From Flavobacterium psychrolimnae (GTDB taxonomy: Bacteria; Bacteroidota; Bacteroidia; Flavobacteriales; Flavobacteriaceae), in contig NZ_QNUX01000004.1 in assembly GCF_003312425.1 (NCBI RefSeq), positions 186,001 through 250,000 on the forward strand: a stretch of 64,000 bases of DNA, given 5' to 3'. Positions 18,331 to 27,709 of the stretch are shown here, piece by piece (the first letter of the stretch is position 1; every line of letters starts with the position of its first letter). The notes below the pieces were generated by a model. The model did no database searches, was not told where the DNA came from, and was given only the letters and a program-made list of their open reading frames with translations. The position numbers were made by a program, and so were the translations under genes.

Positions 18331-18458
18331 AAAAGTCAAAGAAGATTTTTTTTTTATATAGTTCACGGTTAAAGTCATAACTAGGGCGAAAATGACTTAA
18401 TTTAGCAAAGGAATCCTTTTTTAACACATTCCATATTTTAAATTAAATATTTAGTCCC

Positions 18459-18998
18459 ATGAAAATGAAAATTACAACAACGCTTTTTTTATTTTTTATA
18501 GTTCAAATCTTTTTTGCGCAAGAAGTAAAAAATGACACTATAAAAGTTGCTACAAAAACTACTGTCACTACCGTGACAACTACAAATGATACGATTAATG
18601 TTACTGCAACTCCAGGTATTGTAAATCCTAAATTGAAAGAGGAAGCAAAATCTTTAAATAGCCAACTCAAATCGGAGAAAAAAGCGTTGAAAGAAGCTAA
18701 AAAAAAAGAAAAAGAGCAAAAAGACTTTGAAAAAGAAAAAAACAAGTTCGAAAAGCAGCAAAGTAAAGTTGCCTCAGGCGAAAAATCAGTCCGAAAAATA
18801 AAAGATAAATTAGCGGATAGAGAAAAAAATTTAATTCGAAATAAAGAAAAGTTTGAGACCAAAAAATCGAAAGGGCGATTAAATTCTACTCAAATTGAGA
18901 AAGAAAATATTAAAATCAGTAAGCAACAAATCAAAATCAACAAACTGGAAGAAGATCTTGAGAAAGCTGAAAAAAAATTAAATAAAGCTAGAGACTAA
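18459..18998 (+). CDS. Secreted coiled-coil protein of unknown function
   Basis: The 179-residue protein has a signal peptide (MKMKITTTLFLFFIVQIFFAQ), then a Thr/Val-rich linker. From about residue 55 to the end it is a charged Lys/Glu heptad-like coiled coil with almost no hydrophobic clusters outside the a/d positions. I recognise no family. It is monocistronic and has a strong terminator. It probably forms an extended periplasmic helix. Confidence 0.7.
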   Translation: MKMKITTTLFLFFIVQIFFAQEVKNDTIKVATKTTVTTVTTTNDTINVTATPGIVNPKLKEEAKSLNSQLKSEKKALKEAKKKEKEQKDFEKEKNKFEKQQSKVASGEKSVRKIKDKLADREKNLIRNKEKFETKKSKGRLNSTQIEKENIKISKQQIKINKLEEDLEKAEKKLNKARD

Positions 18999-19002
18999 AT
19001 TT

Positions 19003-19027
19003 AAACCACCTTCGGGTGGTTTTTTTA
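19003..19027 (+). terminator. Terminator with TTCG tetraloop
   Basis: AAACCACC (19003-19010), TTCG loop, GGTGGTTT (19015-19022), then T residues. Confidence 0.92.
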
Positions 19028-19135
19028 TGACTATCTATTTCGTTGCAAATTAGAATCCAATACTTCAATATTTCAAAATTACATTAAACAAAATTTAGTC
19101 TTCAATTTACTTCAAAATCCTCCTAAAAAAAAGAT

Positions 19136-19143
19136 TATATTTG
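19136..19143 (+). promoter_or_regulatory. -7 promoter element for pepT
   Basis: TATATTTG matches TAnnTTTG exactly and ends 16 bp upstream of the pepT ATG. Confidence 0.6.
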
Positions 19144-19159
19144 CATAAAACAAAGAAAA

Positions 19160-20413
19160 ATGCAACATATCATAGACCGTTTCATCAGTTATGTAGTTAT
19201 TGATACAGAATCTGACGCCAATTCAGAAACTACACCAAGCACAAAAAAACAATGGGATTTAGCTAATAAACTAGTTGAAGAATTGAAAACGATTGGAATG
19301 CAAGACGTTTCAATAGATGACAAATCATATATTATGGCAACTTTGCCCAGTAATGTAGCGCATGAAGTTCCTACAATTGGGTATATTTCACACTTTGACA
19401 CATCTCCGGATTTTTGTGGTGCGAATGTAAAACCGCAAATAGTCCCGAATTATGATGGTAAAGACATTGTATTAAATGCGGATAAAAACATTATCCTTTC
19501 CCCAAATTATTTCAAAGATTTATTGCTTTATAAAGGACAAACTCTAATCACTACAGATGGAACAACCTTATTAGGTGCCGATGACAAAGCCGGAATCACG
19601 GAGATTGTTACCGCTATGGAATTCCTTATCAATAATCCTGAAATCAAACACGGAAAAATCAGAATTGGTTTTACACCTGACGAAGAAATTGGTCGTGGCG
19701 CTCATCATTTTGACGTAGAGAAATTTGGAGCGGATTGGGCCTATACAATGGACGGAAGCCAAGTAGGAGAATTAGAATACGAAAATTTTAATGCGGCTGG
19801 AGCCAAAATAACTTTCAAAGGAAAAAGCGTTCATCCAGGCTATGCCAAAGGTAAAATGATAAATTCAATGTTGATTGCAAATAATTTCCTAAATGAATTG
19901 CCTTCTGGAGAAACTCCCGAAGAAACTAAAGGTTACGAAGGTTTTTTTCACGTGCATCACCTAACAGGAAGTATCGAAGAAACTGTTTTGGAACTTATTA
20001 TTCGCGATCATAACAAGAATAAGTTTGAAAAAAGAAAAGAATTAATTGAAAAAATAACCAAAAAAATCAACAAGAAATTTGCGAAACAATTTGGAGAAGA
20101 TATAGTTACTGCCGAAATAAAAGATCAATATTACAATATGAAGGAAAAGGTTTTGCCTGTGAAACATATTGTGGATATTGCTGAAAAAGCAATGAAAGAG
20201 ATTGGAATCAAACCGCTAATAAAACCTATTCGTGGTGGAACTGACGGTTCTCAATTGTCGTACAAAGGTTTGCCTTGCCCAAATATTTTTGCAGGTGGAC
20301 ATAATTTTCACGGGAAATATGAATATGTTCCTGCTGAAAGCATGCAAAAAGCAGTTGAAGTTATTGTAAAAATAGCCGAATTGACTGCGCTAGAAGTAGC
20401 TGTTAAAAAATAA
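19160..20413 (+). CDS. pepT: Tripeptide aminopeptidase (peptidase T)
   Basis: The 417-residue M20B zinc peptidase removes N-terminal residues from tripeptides in the cytoplasm. Metal and catalytic motifs are [11 protein letters not shown] (first His and Asp), [12 protein letters not shown] (bridging Asp), [14 protein letters not shown] (catalytic Glu pair) and the C-terminal NFHGKYEYV histidine. PepT-specific [19 protein letters not shown] is also present. Length is normal. A YdeI-like gene follows after 4 bp. Confidence 0.93.
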   Translation: MQHIIDRFISYVVIDTESDANSETTPSTKKQWDLANKLVEELKTIGMQDVSIDDKSYIMATLPSNVAHEVPTIGYISHFDTSPDFCGANVKPQIVPNYDGKDIVLNADKNIILSPNYFKDLLLYKGQTLITTDGTTLLGADDKAGITEIVTAMEFLINNPEIKHGKIRIGFTPDEEIGRGAHHFDVEKFGADWAYTMDGSQVGELEYENFNAAGAKITFKGKSVHPGYAKGKMINSMLIANNFLNELPSGETPEETKGYEGFFHVHHLTGSIEETVLELIIRDHNKNKFEKRKELIEKITKKINKKFAKQFGEDIVTAEIKDQYYNMKEKVLPVKHIVDIAEKAMKEIGIKPLIKPIRGGTDGSQLSYKGLPCPNIFAGGHNFHGKYEYVPAESMQKAVEVIVKIAELTALEVAVKK

Positions 20414-20417
20414 TATA

Positions 20418-21002
20418 TTGGAATCCTCAAAAGCTACTCATATTTGGGATAAAAATAATAGTTGGTTAAAAGAATTAGCATTTCTAAAATCAATTATTGT
20501 CAAAACTGAACTGGTGGAAACCACGAAATGGGGCGGAATTGTTTATGTCCTCAATGGCAAAAATGTAATAGGAATTGGTGGATTCAAAAATTACTTTGCC
20601 ATTTGGTTTTTCAACGGTGTTCAACTAGAAGACAAAAAACAGTTATTAGTGAATGCACAGGAAGGCATTACAAAAGCATTACGGCAGTGGCGTTTTACAT
20701 CAAAAGAAGAAGTCAATGAAGCTGATGTCCTGAATTATATAAAGGAAGCGATTGAAAATGAAAAGCAAGGAAAAACGACTAAGCCTGAAAAGAAAACGCC
20801 AATTTTATCTGAGTTTTTCCAAAAAGAATTAAAAGCTAATCCAGAATTAGCAGCGGCTTTTCAGAAATTTTCAGTGTACAAGCAATATGAATTCTTGGAG
20901 TATATTGAAAGTGCAAAACGAGAAGAAACCAAGCGTTCCCGGATTGAAAAAATCATCCCAATGATACTTGATAAAATTGGTCTTAATGACAAATACCGAT
21001 AA
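20418..21002 (+). CDS. YdeI/OmdA-type protein with N-terminal DUF1801-like domain
   Basis: The 194-residue product starts at TTG, 4 bp after the pepT stop. No ATG occurs in frame until near the C-terminus, so a non-ATG start is required. The N-terminal half (WLKELAFLKSIIVKT... TTKWGGIVYVLNGKN) fits the DUF1801 fold. The C-terminal part (YEFLEYIESAKREETKRSRIEK) is the helical OmdA/YdeI domain. Members are described as small cytosolic stress-linked proteins with no clear biochemistry. It probably shares the pepT transcript. Confidence 0.78.
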   Translation: MESSKATHIWDKNNSWLKELAFLKSIIVKTELVETTKWGGIVYVLNGKNVIGIGGFKNYFAIWFFNGVQLEDKKQLLVNAQEGITKALRQWRFTSKEEVNEADVLNYIKEAIENEKQGKTTKPEKKTPILSEFFQKELKANPELAAAFQKFSVYKQYEFLEYIESAKREETKRSRIEKIIPMILDKIGLNDKYR

Positions 21003-21006
21003 GATT

Positions 21007-21047
21007 AAGTCCCATTACTGAAATTTCAGGAATGGGACTTTTTTTAT
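21007..21047 (+). terminator. pepT operon terminator
   Basis: AAGTCCCATT (21007-21016) pairs with AATGGGACTT (21031-21040), with a nested CTGAAATTTCAG and a T-run. Confidence 0.92.
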
Positions 21048-21300
21048 TTAAAAAAAACAAACTTAGCCAAAATTTACTCCAGTAATCAATGCTAAATTAA
21101 TCTCGGATTTCTGTTCATACACTTTATTTGGCTTACTACATTGTCGTTTCTTCGTACAAATTTAGATTCAAATAAAGAAAAGCTTAACATTGGACAATTG
21201 ATTAAATCACTATATTTACTTACAATAACTTAACAATTTAATAAAACTAGAAAAAATACTGGTTTTAATAAAGCAAAAACTGACACTAAAAACACAAACT

Positions 21301-21756
21301 ATGATACAAAAAAAAGAAGAGGATGCAACACAACCGTCTCCGGAAAAACCTGAAGTTGTAAAACCAACCCGAACCAGAAAACCAAAAATTATTAACCCTG
21401 AAGTAGTACCAGCCGAAATTATCGAACCTGAAAATGAAACTGTAATCACTGAAATTATTGAAGAAACGATAACAATTTCTGCTGAAAGCAACGACGATAC
21501 TACTGCTGAACCAAGTAAAAAGGACACTAAAAAAGACACTAAAAAGAAGATAAAGATGAAAGATAAAGACAAGAAAAAGGTTAAAAAAGCTGACGCAAAA
21601 GAAAAAGCAAAGCAAAAAGCAAAAGCAAAAGCCAAAAAGGCAAAAAAAGCGAAAAAGGACAAAGCGAAGAAAGCAAAAGTAAAAGCGAAGATCAAAGCTA
21701 AAAAAGCCAAAGCAAAATCTAAAAAAGCAAAGAAGAATAAAAAGAATAAAAAATAA
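21301..21756 (+). CDS. Lys/Ala-rich basic protein with histone H1-like tail
   Basis: The 151-residue protein has an acidic, Pro/Glu/Thr-rich N-terminal half (about 1-75). The second half (about 75-151) is nearly pure Lys, Ala, Asp and Glu with AKKAKK-type repeats, ending KNKKNKK. There is no signal peptide. Tails like this occur in bacterial histone H1-like proteins that bind DNA or RNA non-specifically, but low-complexity composition alone does not prove homology. The gene has its own terminator and about 250 bp of upstream DNA. Confidence 0.65.
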   Translation: MIQKKEEDATQPSPEKPEVVKPTRTRKPKIINPEVVPAEIIEPENETVITEIIEETITISAESNDDTTAEPSKKDTKKDTKKKIKMKDKDKKKVKKADAKEKAKQKAKAKAKKAKKAKKDKAKKAKVKAKIKAKKAKAKSKKAKKNKKNKK

Positions 21757-21774
21757 TATTATTCTTTTTTATGC

Positions 21775-21820
21775 AAAAAAAAAGTCTCAATCCGAATATT
21801 TTCCGGTTGAGACTTTTTTT
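21775..21820. terminator. Bidirectional terminator between basic-protein gene and yajC
   Basis: AAAGTCTCAATCCG and CGGTTGAGACTTT pair with a single bulge. A-runs and T-runs flank both sides, serving the two convergent genes. Confidence 0.88.
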
Positions 21821-21837
21821 AATTTATAAAATGAAAA

Positions 21838-22110
21838 TTATTTTTTGTTCAAAATAGCACTCATTTCCATAGAAATCGCAGAACGCTCCATTTTCAATTT
21901 TCCTGACATCGTTTCTACAACAACCGTTGTATCTGCAAGTTCAGAAACTTTTCCGTGAAGTCCACTTTTGGTGATGATTTTATCACCTACTTTTAGCGTA
22001 CTTTCAAATTCTTTTTCTTGTTTTGCTTTTTTCTGTTGTGGTCTGATCATAAAGAAATAGATCACCACAAACATTAATATAAACGGTGCAAATTGAGTTA
22101 ATTGTTCCAT
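21838..22110 (-). CDS. yajC: Sec translocon accessory protein YajC
   Basis: The 90-residue protein has one N-terminal membrane segment (about 8-22, PFILMFVVIYFFMIRPQQKK) and the YajC cytosolic domain, with GDKIITKSGLHGKVSEL near 44-60. It associates with SecDF in the inner membrane during protein export. It follows nusB by 30 bp on the same strand and is very likely cotranscribed with it. Confidence 0.93.
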   Translation of the reverse strand: MEQLTQFAPFILMFVVIYFFMIRPQQKKAKQEKEFESTLKVGDKIITKSGLHGKVSELADTTVVVETMSGKLKMERSAISMEMSAILNKK

Positions 22111-22140
22111 AATTTTGATTCTCTTTTTATTTGTTAATTA

Positions 22141-23085
22141 TTACATTAGACCACGACCAGCTTTTATAATTCTTTTGCTGGCTTGTAGTTCTTTTACTAA
22201 ATTGTCTAAAATTCCGTTGATAAAAATACTGCTTTTTGGTGTAGAATATTCTTTGGCAACCTCTAAATATTCGTTAAGCGTAACTTTTACAGGAATAGAA
22301 GGGAATTTCAAGAATTCACAAATTGCCATTTTCAGGATAATGGTGTCAATCTCGGCAATCCTCTCACTGTCCCAGTTAGGCGTTTTATCTACATATTCTT
22401 TTGCTAATTCTGATTCGTTAAGTACTGTTTTTCTAAACAAATCTTTCACGAAATCTTTGTCTTCATTGTCTTTATACAATTTTGGAACTCGGAAATTATC
22501 ATCTTCACCATTCTTAATCGCTTTCAATTGCTTGATAATATGCGTATTCACTAAAGGAATATCATCAACCCAAGTCAATTTATCATCTTCCAGATAGTCA
22601 TACAATTTCTCGTTTGGAACAATAACTTCCATGAATAAATCAACAATAAACTGTCGGTCTTCCTCAAACGTGTTCACAGCATTACTCATGTATTGCGCAT
22701 ACAATGGACTCGCCTTGATATCATTCAAAAGCAATAAAATATAATCGTCGTTTAAAGTCCAATTATTGATTTTACGGTTTTCCAGAGCAATACTTAATGA
22801 ATTATTTTCGGAAAGAATTTGAAAAATCCTGTTTTTGATGAATTTTTCGTTGGGCTTGCGTTCCTCAGGAGTTGCAAGATGTTTCAAACTTGATTTATGC
22901 AAAAAGACAGTTTCTGTTTTGCAAATTTCAATCAGCGAAGAAAGCATTATAAGGTATAAATCTTGAATATTGTCGATACTGTAAAAAAGGAATTTTTCTT
23001 CTTTTTCCAAATTATCTGAACCGCTTTGATGCATCGCATAAATGGACTGCATGACTTTAACGCGAATGTGTCTTCTGTTTACCAC
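22141..23085 (-). CDS. nusB: Transcription antitermination factor NusB, long Bacteroidota form
   Basis: The 314-residue protein is about twice the length of E. coli NusB. The start is GTG (MVNRRHIRVKVMQSIYAMHQ); no in-frame ATG lies nearby upstream. The N-terminal RRHIRVKVMQSIYA matches the start of the family. The conserved NusB core occupies the C-terminal third (IDTIILKMAICEFLKFPSIPVKVTLNEYLEVAKEYSTP...INGILDNL). The extra middle region is usual in this phylum. NusB binds boxA RNA with NusE for rRNA antitermination. Confidence 0.9.
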   Translation of the reverse strand: MVNRRHIRVKVMQSIYAMHQSGSDNLEKEEKFLFYSIDNIQDLYLIMLSSLIEICKTETVFLHKSSLKHLATPEERKPNEKFIKNRIFQILSENNSLSIALENRKINNWTLNDDYILLLLNDIKASPLYAQYMSNAVNTFEEDRQFIVDLFMEVIVPNEKLYDYLEDDKLTWVDDIPLVNTHIIKQLKAIKNGEDDNFRVPKLYKDNEDKDFVKDLFRKTVLNESELAKEYVDKTPNWDSERIAEIDTIILKMAICEFLKFPSIPVKVTLNEYLEVAKEYSTPKSSIFINGILDNLVKELQASKRIIKAGRGLM

Positions 23086-23113
23086 CTTGTAAGAACTTTT
23101 ATTAATTAGGGTG

Positions 23114-23121
23114 CAAAAATA
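23114..23121 (-). promoter_or_regulatory. -7 promoter element for nusB-yajC
   Basis: TATTTTTG on the minus strand, 29 bp upstream of the GTG start. Confidence 0.5.
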
Positions 23122-23179
23122 AGTATTTCATTTTTTAAAATAAAATATATAATCGCTTATTTTATTGTAATCAATCAAC

Positions 23180-23218
23180 AGTACTCAGTGAATGGTACTA
23201 AAATATTCACTGAATACT
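23180..23218. repeat. Inverted repeat between leucine dehydrogenase and nusB genes
   Basis: AGTACTCAGTGAAT (23180-23193) and ATTCACTGAATACT (23205-23218) are complementary at 13 of 14 positions around an 11-nt loop. There is no T-run on the minus strand, so it is not a typical terminator. Related ACTGAA/ACTGAT pieces continue to 23235. Confidence 0.65.
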
Positions 23219-23237
23219 GATAATTGAGCACTGAAAA

Positions 23238-24344
23238 CTATTTTTTACTGTTCTCTATTTTTCTTTGATTGATTCTATTTTGGGCAATAGTCAAAGCAGC
23301 GTGATGTGTTGTCATGTTGTTAGCAATGGCAAAATCAAAAATCTCTAGTGTAGTATTATAGATATTTTCTGTTTTACGCATGATTTCCGCTTTGTCATAA
23401 TGTGCTAATTCAGCGTAAACATTGATGATTCCACCTGCATTAATCAAGAAATCGGGAGCATATAAAATCCCTCTTTCCTGTAAAATTGCACCGTGAACAT
23501 TCTCATCAGCTAATTGATTATTGGCAGCACCAGCAATTACTTTTGCTTTAATTTTATAAACTGTATTGTCATTTAAAGTTGCTCCCATGGCGCAAGGCGC
23601 GTAAATATCAACATCTGCGCTGTACAAATCGTCTCCTCTGAAAATTTCTGCATGGTACTTCGCTCCTACTTCATTCAGTTTTTCTTCATTAATGTCAGCG
23701 ATAATTACGATTGCTCCTTCTTTACTCAAATAATCAACTAAAGTTTCACCAACATGACCAATTCCTTGAACCAATACTTTCTTGCCACTCAAAATATCAG
23801 AACCAAATTGTTGTTTCGCAGCTGCTTTCATTCCTAAATATACTCCGTAAGCCGTAACAGGCGACGGATTTCCAGAACCACCTCTTGATTCAGAAATTCC
23901 GGTAACATATGGTGTTACATCTCTAACGATATCCATATCTGCGGTTTCCATTCCTACATCTTCAGCAGTAATATATCTTCCGCTTAAACCGTGTACAAAT
24001 TCACCAAACTTGCGCATCAACTCCGGCGTTTTTTGCGTTTTTGCATCTCCTATAATCACAGCTTTACCGCCACCAATATTTAATCCTGTAATCGCTGCTT
24101 TAAAAGTCATACCGCGTGAAAGACGCAAAACATCATTTAATGCTTCCCATTCATTGGCGTAATTATACATTCGCGTACCTCCTAAAGCTGGACCCATTAC
24201 CGAATTATGAATACCAATAATTGCTTTTAAACCTGTATCTTTGTCGTTGCAAAATACAATTTGTTCGTGATCATCAAATGATAATTGACCAAAAACGGGA
24301 TCCATTTTTTGAAGTTCCTTTCCAGTTGTGAAAGCTGCATTCAT
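23238..24344 (-). CDS. ldh: Leucine dehydrogenase (Glu/Leu/Phe/Val dehydrogenase family)
   Basis: The 368-residue NAD-dependent amino acid dehydrogenase has the substrate-binding lysine region ALGGTRM, the catalytic GLNIGGGKAVI loop (about 89-99) and the Rossmann motif VQGIGHVGETL (about 195). Length and GGGKAVI fit leucine/valine dehydrogenase rather than glutamate dehydrogenase (about 450). It converts branched-chain amino acids to keto acids, or the reverse. It is monocistronic with a clear promoter. Confidence 0.88.
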   Translation of the reverse strand: MNAAFTTGKELQKMDPVFGQLSFDDHEQIVFCNDKDTGLKAIIGIHNSVMGPALGGTRMYNYANEWEALNDVLRLSRGMTFKAAITGLNIGGGKAVIIGDAKTQKTPELMRKFGEFVHGLSGRYITAEDVGMETADMDIVRDVTPYVTGISESRGGSGNPSPVTAYGVYLGMKAAAKQQFGSDILSGKKVLVQGIGHVGETLVDYLSKEGAIVIIADINEEKLNEVGAKYHAEIFRGDDLYSADVDIYAPCAMGATLNDNTVYKIKAKVIAGAANNQLADENVHGAILQERGILYAPDFLINAGGIINVYAELAHYDKAEIMRKTENIYNTTLEIFDFAIANNMTTHHAALTIAQNRINQRKIENSKK

Positions 24345-24393
24345 AGTGTAAGTTTTTATAGTGATAAATTACGAATTCGTCAAAAAGACATTT

Positions 24394-24424
24394 CAAATTT
24401 ACATAAAATATAAATATGCATCAA
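24394..24424 (-). promoter_or_regulatory. Promoter of leucine dehydrogenase
   Basis: On the minus strand TTG (24422-24424), 20 bp, then TAAATTTG (24394-24401). Both elements and the spacing fit the Flavobacterium promoter consensus. Confidence 0.65.
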
Positions 24425-24544
24425 CATTTTGTCTGAAATTTGTTAATTCATCAATTAGAGTAATCGAAAATTTATCGGTAAAAATAATAAAAACAAATTT
24501 TTAACTTAGAAATAAAATCATTTCAACACAGAATATCATAAAAA

Positions 24545-26305
24545 ATGAAAGAATTACGTTATTTAAATAAATACTTCGTCAAATACAAATACAGTTTCTT
24601 ACTGGGAATTATTTTTACCATTATTGCACAGATTTTCATGCTTTTCACCCCAAAGTTGATCAGCAAATCTTTCAAGGTAATTGAGGCTTTTGCCAAAGAT
24701 AAAACCATAGCCAAATCAGTCATTCATGAGGAATTAATTTCGAATATTTTACTGATTATTGCCACAACAATCATTGCCGGATTTCTTACTTTTTTGATGA
24801 GACAAACCTTAATTGTCATGTCCCGACACATAGAATTCGATTTGAAAAACGAAGTTTTCCGCCAATATGAGAATTTATCTCAAAATTTTTACAAGCAAAA
24901 TCGTACCGGAGATTTAATGAACCGCATCAGCGAAGATGTTTCAAAAGTAAGAATGTATGTGGGTCCTGCGGTAATGTACACGATTAATACTGTTATTCGT
25001 TTTGCAATCGTAATTGTCTATATGTATAATGTATCCCCAACTTTGACACTTTATACGCTGTTACCTTTACCCATTTTATCGTATACAATTTTCAAGTTAA
25101 GTTCCGAAATCAATATAAGGAGCACCATTTTTCAGCAATATCTATCTAAAGTTTCCAGTTTTTCACAAGAAATTTTTTCGGGAATCCGTGTGATAAAGGC
25201 ATATTCACTGGAAGACCAACATCAAAATAACATGGTAAATTTAGCCAATGAAAGCAAAAGCAAAAGCTTGAATTTAGCCAAAGTACAATCCTTATTTGGT
25301 CCTTTAATGTTAGCGCTTATAGGAATCAGTAATTTAGTCGTAATTTATTTTGGTGGTTTAATGTACATCAACGGTTCCATAAATAGCATTGGAACCATTG
25401 CAGAATTTATTTTGTACGTCAACATGCTGACGTGGCCTGTAGCTTCACTTGGCTGGGTTTCTTCGATGGTTCAGGAAGCAGAAGCGTCTCAAAAAAGATT
25501 AAATGAATTCCTTAAAATTGAACCGGAGATAAAAAATAAAAACGAAAATAAATCCATAATCGAAGGCTCGATCTCTTTCGAAAACGTAAGCTATACATAT
25601 GAGGATACTAATATCAAAGCGTTGCAAAATATATCTTTCACCGTTAAAAAAGGAGAAACTTTAGCTATTTTAGGGAAAACAGGCTCCGGAAAATCTACCA
25701 TTTTATCCTTAATTTCCAGAATGTATGATGTAACCGATGGAAAAATAACCATTGACGGAAGTGAAATAAGCAACGTCAATCTTTTTGATTTGCGCAATAG
25801 CATTGGTATCGTTCCGCAAGATGCGTTTTTATTTTCAGACAGTATCAAGAATAATATTATGTTTGGTAAGGAGAATGCGAGCATCCAAGAAGTGGAATCA
25901 GCAGCAAAAAGTGCCGTTGTTCATGATAACATCATGGGCTTTAATAAACAATACGAAACTGTGTTGGGTGAAAGAGGAATTACACTTTCCGGAGGTCAAA
26001 AACAAAGAGTTTCCATTGCCAGAGCCATTATTAAGAATCCTCCTATTTTACTTTTTGACGATTGTTTGTCGGCCGTTGATACGGAGACAGAAGAAGCGAT
26101 ATTGAATAACCTGCACGAAATTTGTAAAGACAAAACAACTATAATTGTAAGCCACCGTGTGTCATCAGCTAAAAATGCTGATAGAATTATAATTATTGAT
26201 AAAGGACAAATCATCCAACAAGGTTCTCATAATCAATTGATAAATCAAGAAGGGTATTATGCGGCTTTGTATTTGAAACAACTTTCAGAAAAAGAAATGC
26301 TATAA
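24545..26305 (+). CDS. ABC exporter half-transporter with non-canonical Walker B glutamate
   Basis: The 586-residue protein fuses a six-helix type 1 exporter membrane domain (about 15-310) to an ABC ATPase. Walker A is GKTGSGKS (about 377), the signature is LSGGQKQRVSIARA (about 478-491), and the H-loop is VSHRVSS. Walker B reads ILLFDD: after the metal-binding Asp505, the catalytic position is Asp506 instead of Glu. The DDxLSAVD form is typical of the MdlA/BmrC-type half of heterodimeric exporters. No partner half-transporter is adjacent. It may export lipid or drug; the substrate is unknown. Confidence 0.88.
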   Translation: MKELRYLNKYFVKYKYSFLLGIIFTIIAQIFMLFTPKLISKSFKVIEAFAKDKTIAKSVIHEELISNILLIIATTIIAGFLTFLMRQTLIVMSRHIEFDLKNEVFRQYENLSQNFYKQNRTGDLMNRISEDVSKVRMYVGPAVMYTINTVIRFAIVIVYMYNVSPTLTLYTLLPLPILSYTIFKLSSEINIRSTIFQQYLSKVSSFSQEIFSGIRVIKAYSLEDQHQNNMVNLANESKSKSLNLAKVQSLFGPLMLALIGISNLVVIYFGGLMYINGSINSIGTIAEFILYVNMLTWPVASLGWVSSMVQEAEASQKRLNEFLKIEPEIKNKNENKSIIEGSISFENVSYTYEDTNIKALQNISFTVKKGETLAILGKTGSGKSTILSLISRMYDVTDGKITIDGSEISNVNLFDLRNSIGIVPQDAFLFSDSIKNNIMFGKENASIQEVESAAKSAVVHDNIMGFNKQYETVLGERGITLSGGQKQRVSIARAIIKNPPILLFDDCLSAVDTETEEAILNNLHEICKDKTTIIVSHRVSSAKNADRIIIIDKGQIIQQGSHNQLINQEGYYAALYLKQLSEKEML

Positions 26306-26376
26306 TTGTTGTATAATACATATTTTTTATAGATTTTTGGGTACTAGTTAACAACCATAAATTGATAGAAAGGATT

Positions 26377-26757
26377 ATGAGAGAACATGACATGTTAGAA
26401 AAAGAAGAGATATTTTCTAAAGTTTTAAGGGCTGGAAGAAGAACCTATTTCTTTGATGTGCGAGCAACAAAAGCAGATGATTATTACATTACCATTACAG
26501 AAAGCAAAAAATTTACTGAAGAAGATGGATCTTTCCATTTCAAAAAGCATAAAATTTATTTATACAAAGAAGATTTCGCTGCTTTCGCAGAAATTTTAGG
26601 AGAAATGACATCTTACGTTTTGAACCACAAAGGCGAAGAAGTAATCTCAGAAAGACACCAAAAAGATTTCAAAAAAGAATATGCATCTGAAAAATCAGAT
26701 GATGAAATTATACCGCAAACATCAACTTTTACAGATATAGAATTTGATGATATTTAA
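26377..26757 (+). CDS. PUR family DNA/RNA-binding protein (DUF3276)
   Basis: The frame is open to a TTG at 26362, but the ATG at 26377 (MREHDMLEKEEIFSKVLRAG) is the family start, giving 126 residues. DUF3276 is a bacterial relative of PUR-alpha and forms a single PUR repeat: RAGRRTYFFDVRATKADDYYITITESKK followed by a helix (DFAAFAEILGEMTSYV). It binds nucleic acid, and is restricted mainly to Bacteroidota and spirochaetes. The tail is acidic. It has its own terminator. Confidence 0.9.
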   Translation: MREHDMLEKEEIFSKVLRAGRRTYFFDVRATKADDYYITITESKKFTEEDGSFHFKKHKIYLYKEDFAAFAEILGEMTSYVLNHKGEEVISERHQKDFKKEYASEKSDDEIIPQTSTFTDIEFDDI

Positions 26758-26780
26758 TTTTTAGTTACTTACTTACCAAT

Positions 26781-26819
26781 AAAAAAGTCCAAAAGTCATT
26801 TGATTTTTGGACTTTTTTT
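26781..26819 (+). terminator. Terminator after the PUR-family gene
   Basis: AAAAAGTCCAAAA and TTTTTGGACTTTTT pair around a short loop, ending in a T-run. Confidence 0.9.
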
Positions 26820-26851
26820 GTACTTTTCAATAAACAGTAGAAACCACTAAA

Positions 26852-27676
26852 ATGACAGAACCAATCGTGAATGCTGCATGGCTTCAAGCTAATCTAAAAA
26901 ATCCAAACTTAATACTCCTCGATGCCAGTTTCAAAGAAAATCAATCCAATATCAAAACTGATCTTGAAAATATCCAAATTAAAGGCGCTCGTTTTTTTGA
27001 CATAAAAAACACGTTTAGCGATAACAATAATACTTTACCCAACACGATTCCGAGTCCTGAAAAGTTTGAATTTGAAGCTAAAAAACTTGGAATTAACAAG
27101 AACAGTACAATTGTAGTCTATGACAATTTGGGCATTTATTCCAGTCCAAGAGCATGGTGGTTATTTAAAGTAATGGGACATCAAAATGTTGCTGTTCTGG
27201 ATGGCGGTCTACCGGAATGGATTAGTCAAAAATATCCCGTTGAATCAATACCGGAAATTCCAAACTATGCTATTGGGAATTTTGAAGCCAAATTTGATCC
27301 GGAATTGATCAAAAGCAAAGAACAAATTTTAGAAAACATACAAACTAAAGATTCGGTTCTAATTGATGCTCGCGCTGAAAATCGATTTAAAGGAATAGGC
27401 AGTGAACCCAGACCAGGATTACGAAGTGGCCATATTCCCGGCTCCATAAATATGCCATACACACAACTTTTACGAAACGGCAAATTTTTACCAAAAGAAG
27501 AATTAGTCAAAATTTTGAAAACCGACGGCAGACCTCTAATATTTACTTGTGGTTCCGGAGTTACTGCCTGCATTGATTTAATTGCGTATGAATTGATTGG
27601 TAAAAATCCCAAATCAGTATACGATGGCTCTTGGACAGAATGGGGACAACTGGAAAATCTTCCAATTGAAAATTAA
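26852..27676 (+). CDS. sseA: Thiosulfate/3-mercaptopyruvate sulfurtransferase
   Basis: The 274-residue protein has two rhodanese domains (about 1-135 and 150-272). The first is inactive and the second holds the active-site loop CGSGVTAC (Cys233). CGSGVTA is the 3-mercaptopyruvate type of loop, so cyanide or thiol acceptors with mercaptopyruvate are the likely substrates. Conserved YDNLGIYSSPRAWW and RSGHIPGSINMP segments are present. It is probably monocistronic, and cytoplasmic because no signal peptide is seen. Confidence 0.9.
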   Translation: MTEPIVNAAWLQANLKNPNLILLDASFKENQSNIKTDLENIQIKGARFFDIKNTFSDNNNTLPNTIPSPEKFEFEAKKLGINKNSTIVVYDNLGIYSSPRAWWLFKVMGHQNVAVLDGGLPEWISQKYPVESIPEIPNYAIGNFEAKFDPELIKSKEQILENIQTKDSVLIDARAENRFKGIGSEPRPGLRSGHIPGSINMPYTQLLRNGKFLPKEELVKILKTDGRPLIFTCGSGVTACIDLIAYELIGKNPKSVYDGSWTEWGQLENLPIEN

Positions 27677-27709
27677 AATGTATTAAAAAAAATATAGAAC
27701 ACCTATTGC

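Noticed and set aside
18197..18427. Long N-terminal extension of pyrD
   Set aside because: It overlaps the promoter box and the inverted repeat; 339 residues from 18196 is the normal class 2 length.
18503..18862. Minus-strand frame opposite the coiled-coil gene
   Set aside because: Phe/Ser-rich antisense shadow of the Lys/Glu-rich plus-strand gene, which has a signal peptide and terminator.
21216..21710. Phe-rich minus-strand frame opposite the Lys/Ala-rich gene
   Set aside because: It is the antisense of AAA/AAG-rich codons, which always gives long Phe/Leu frames; no promoter or family supports it.
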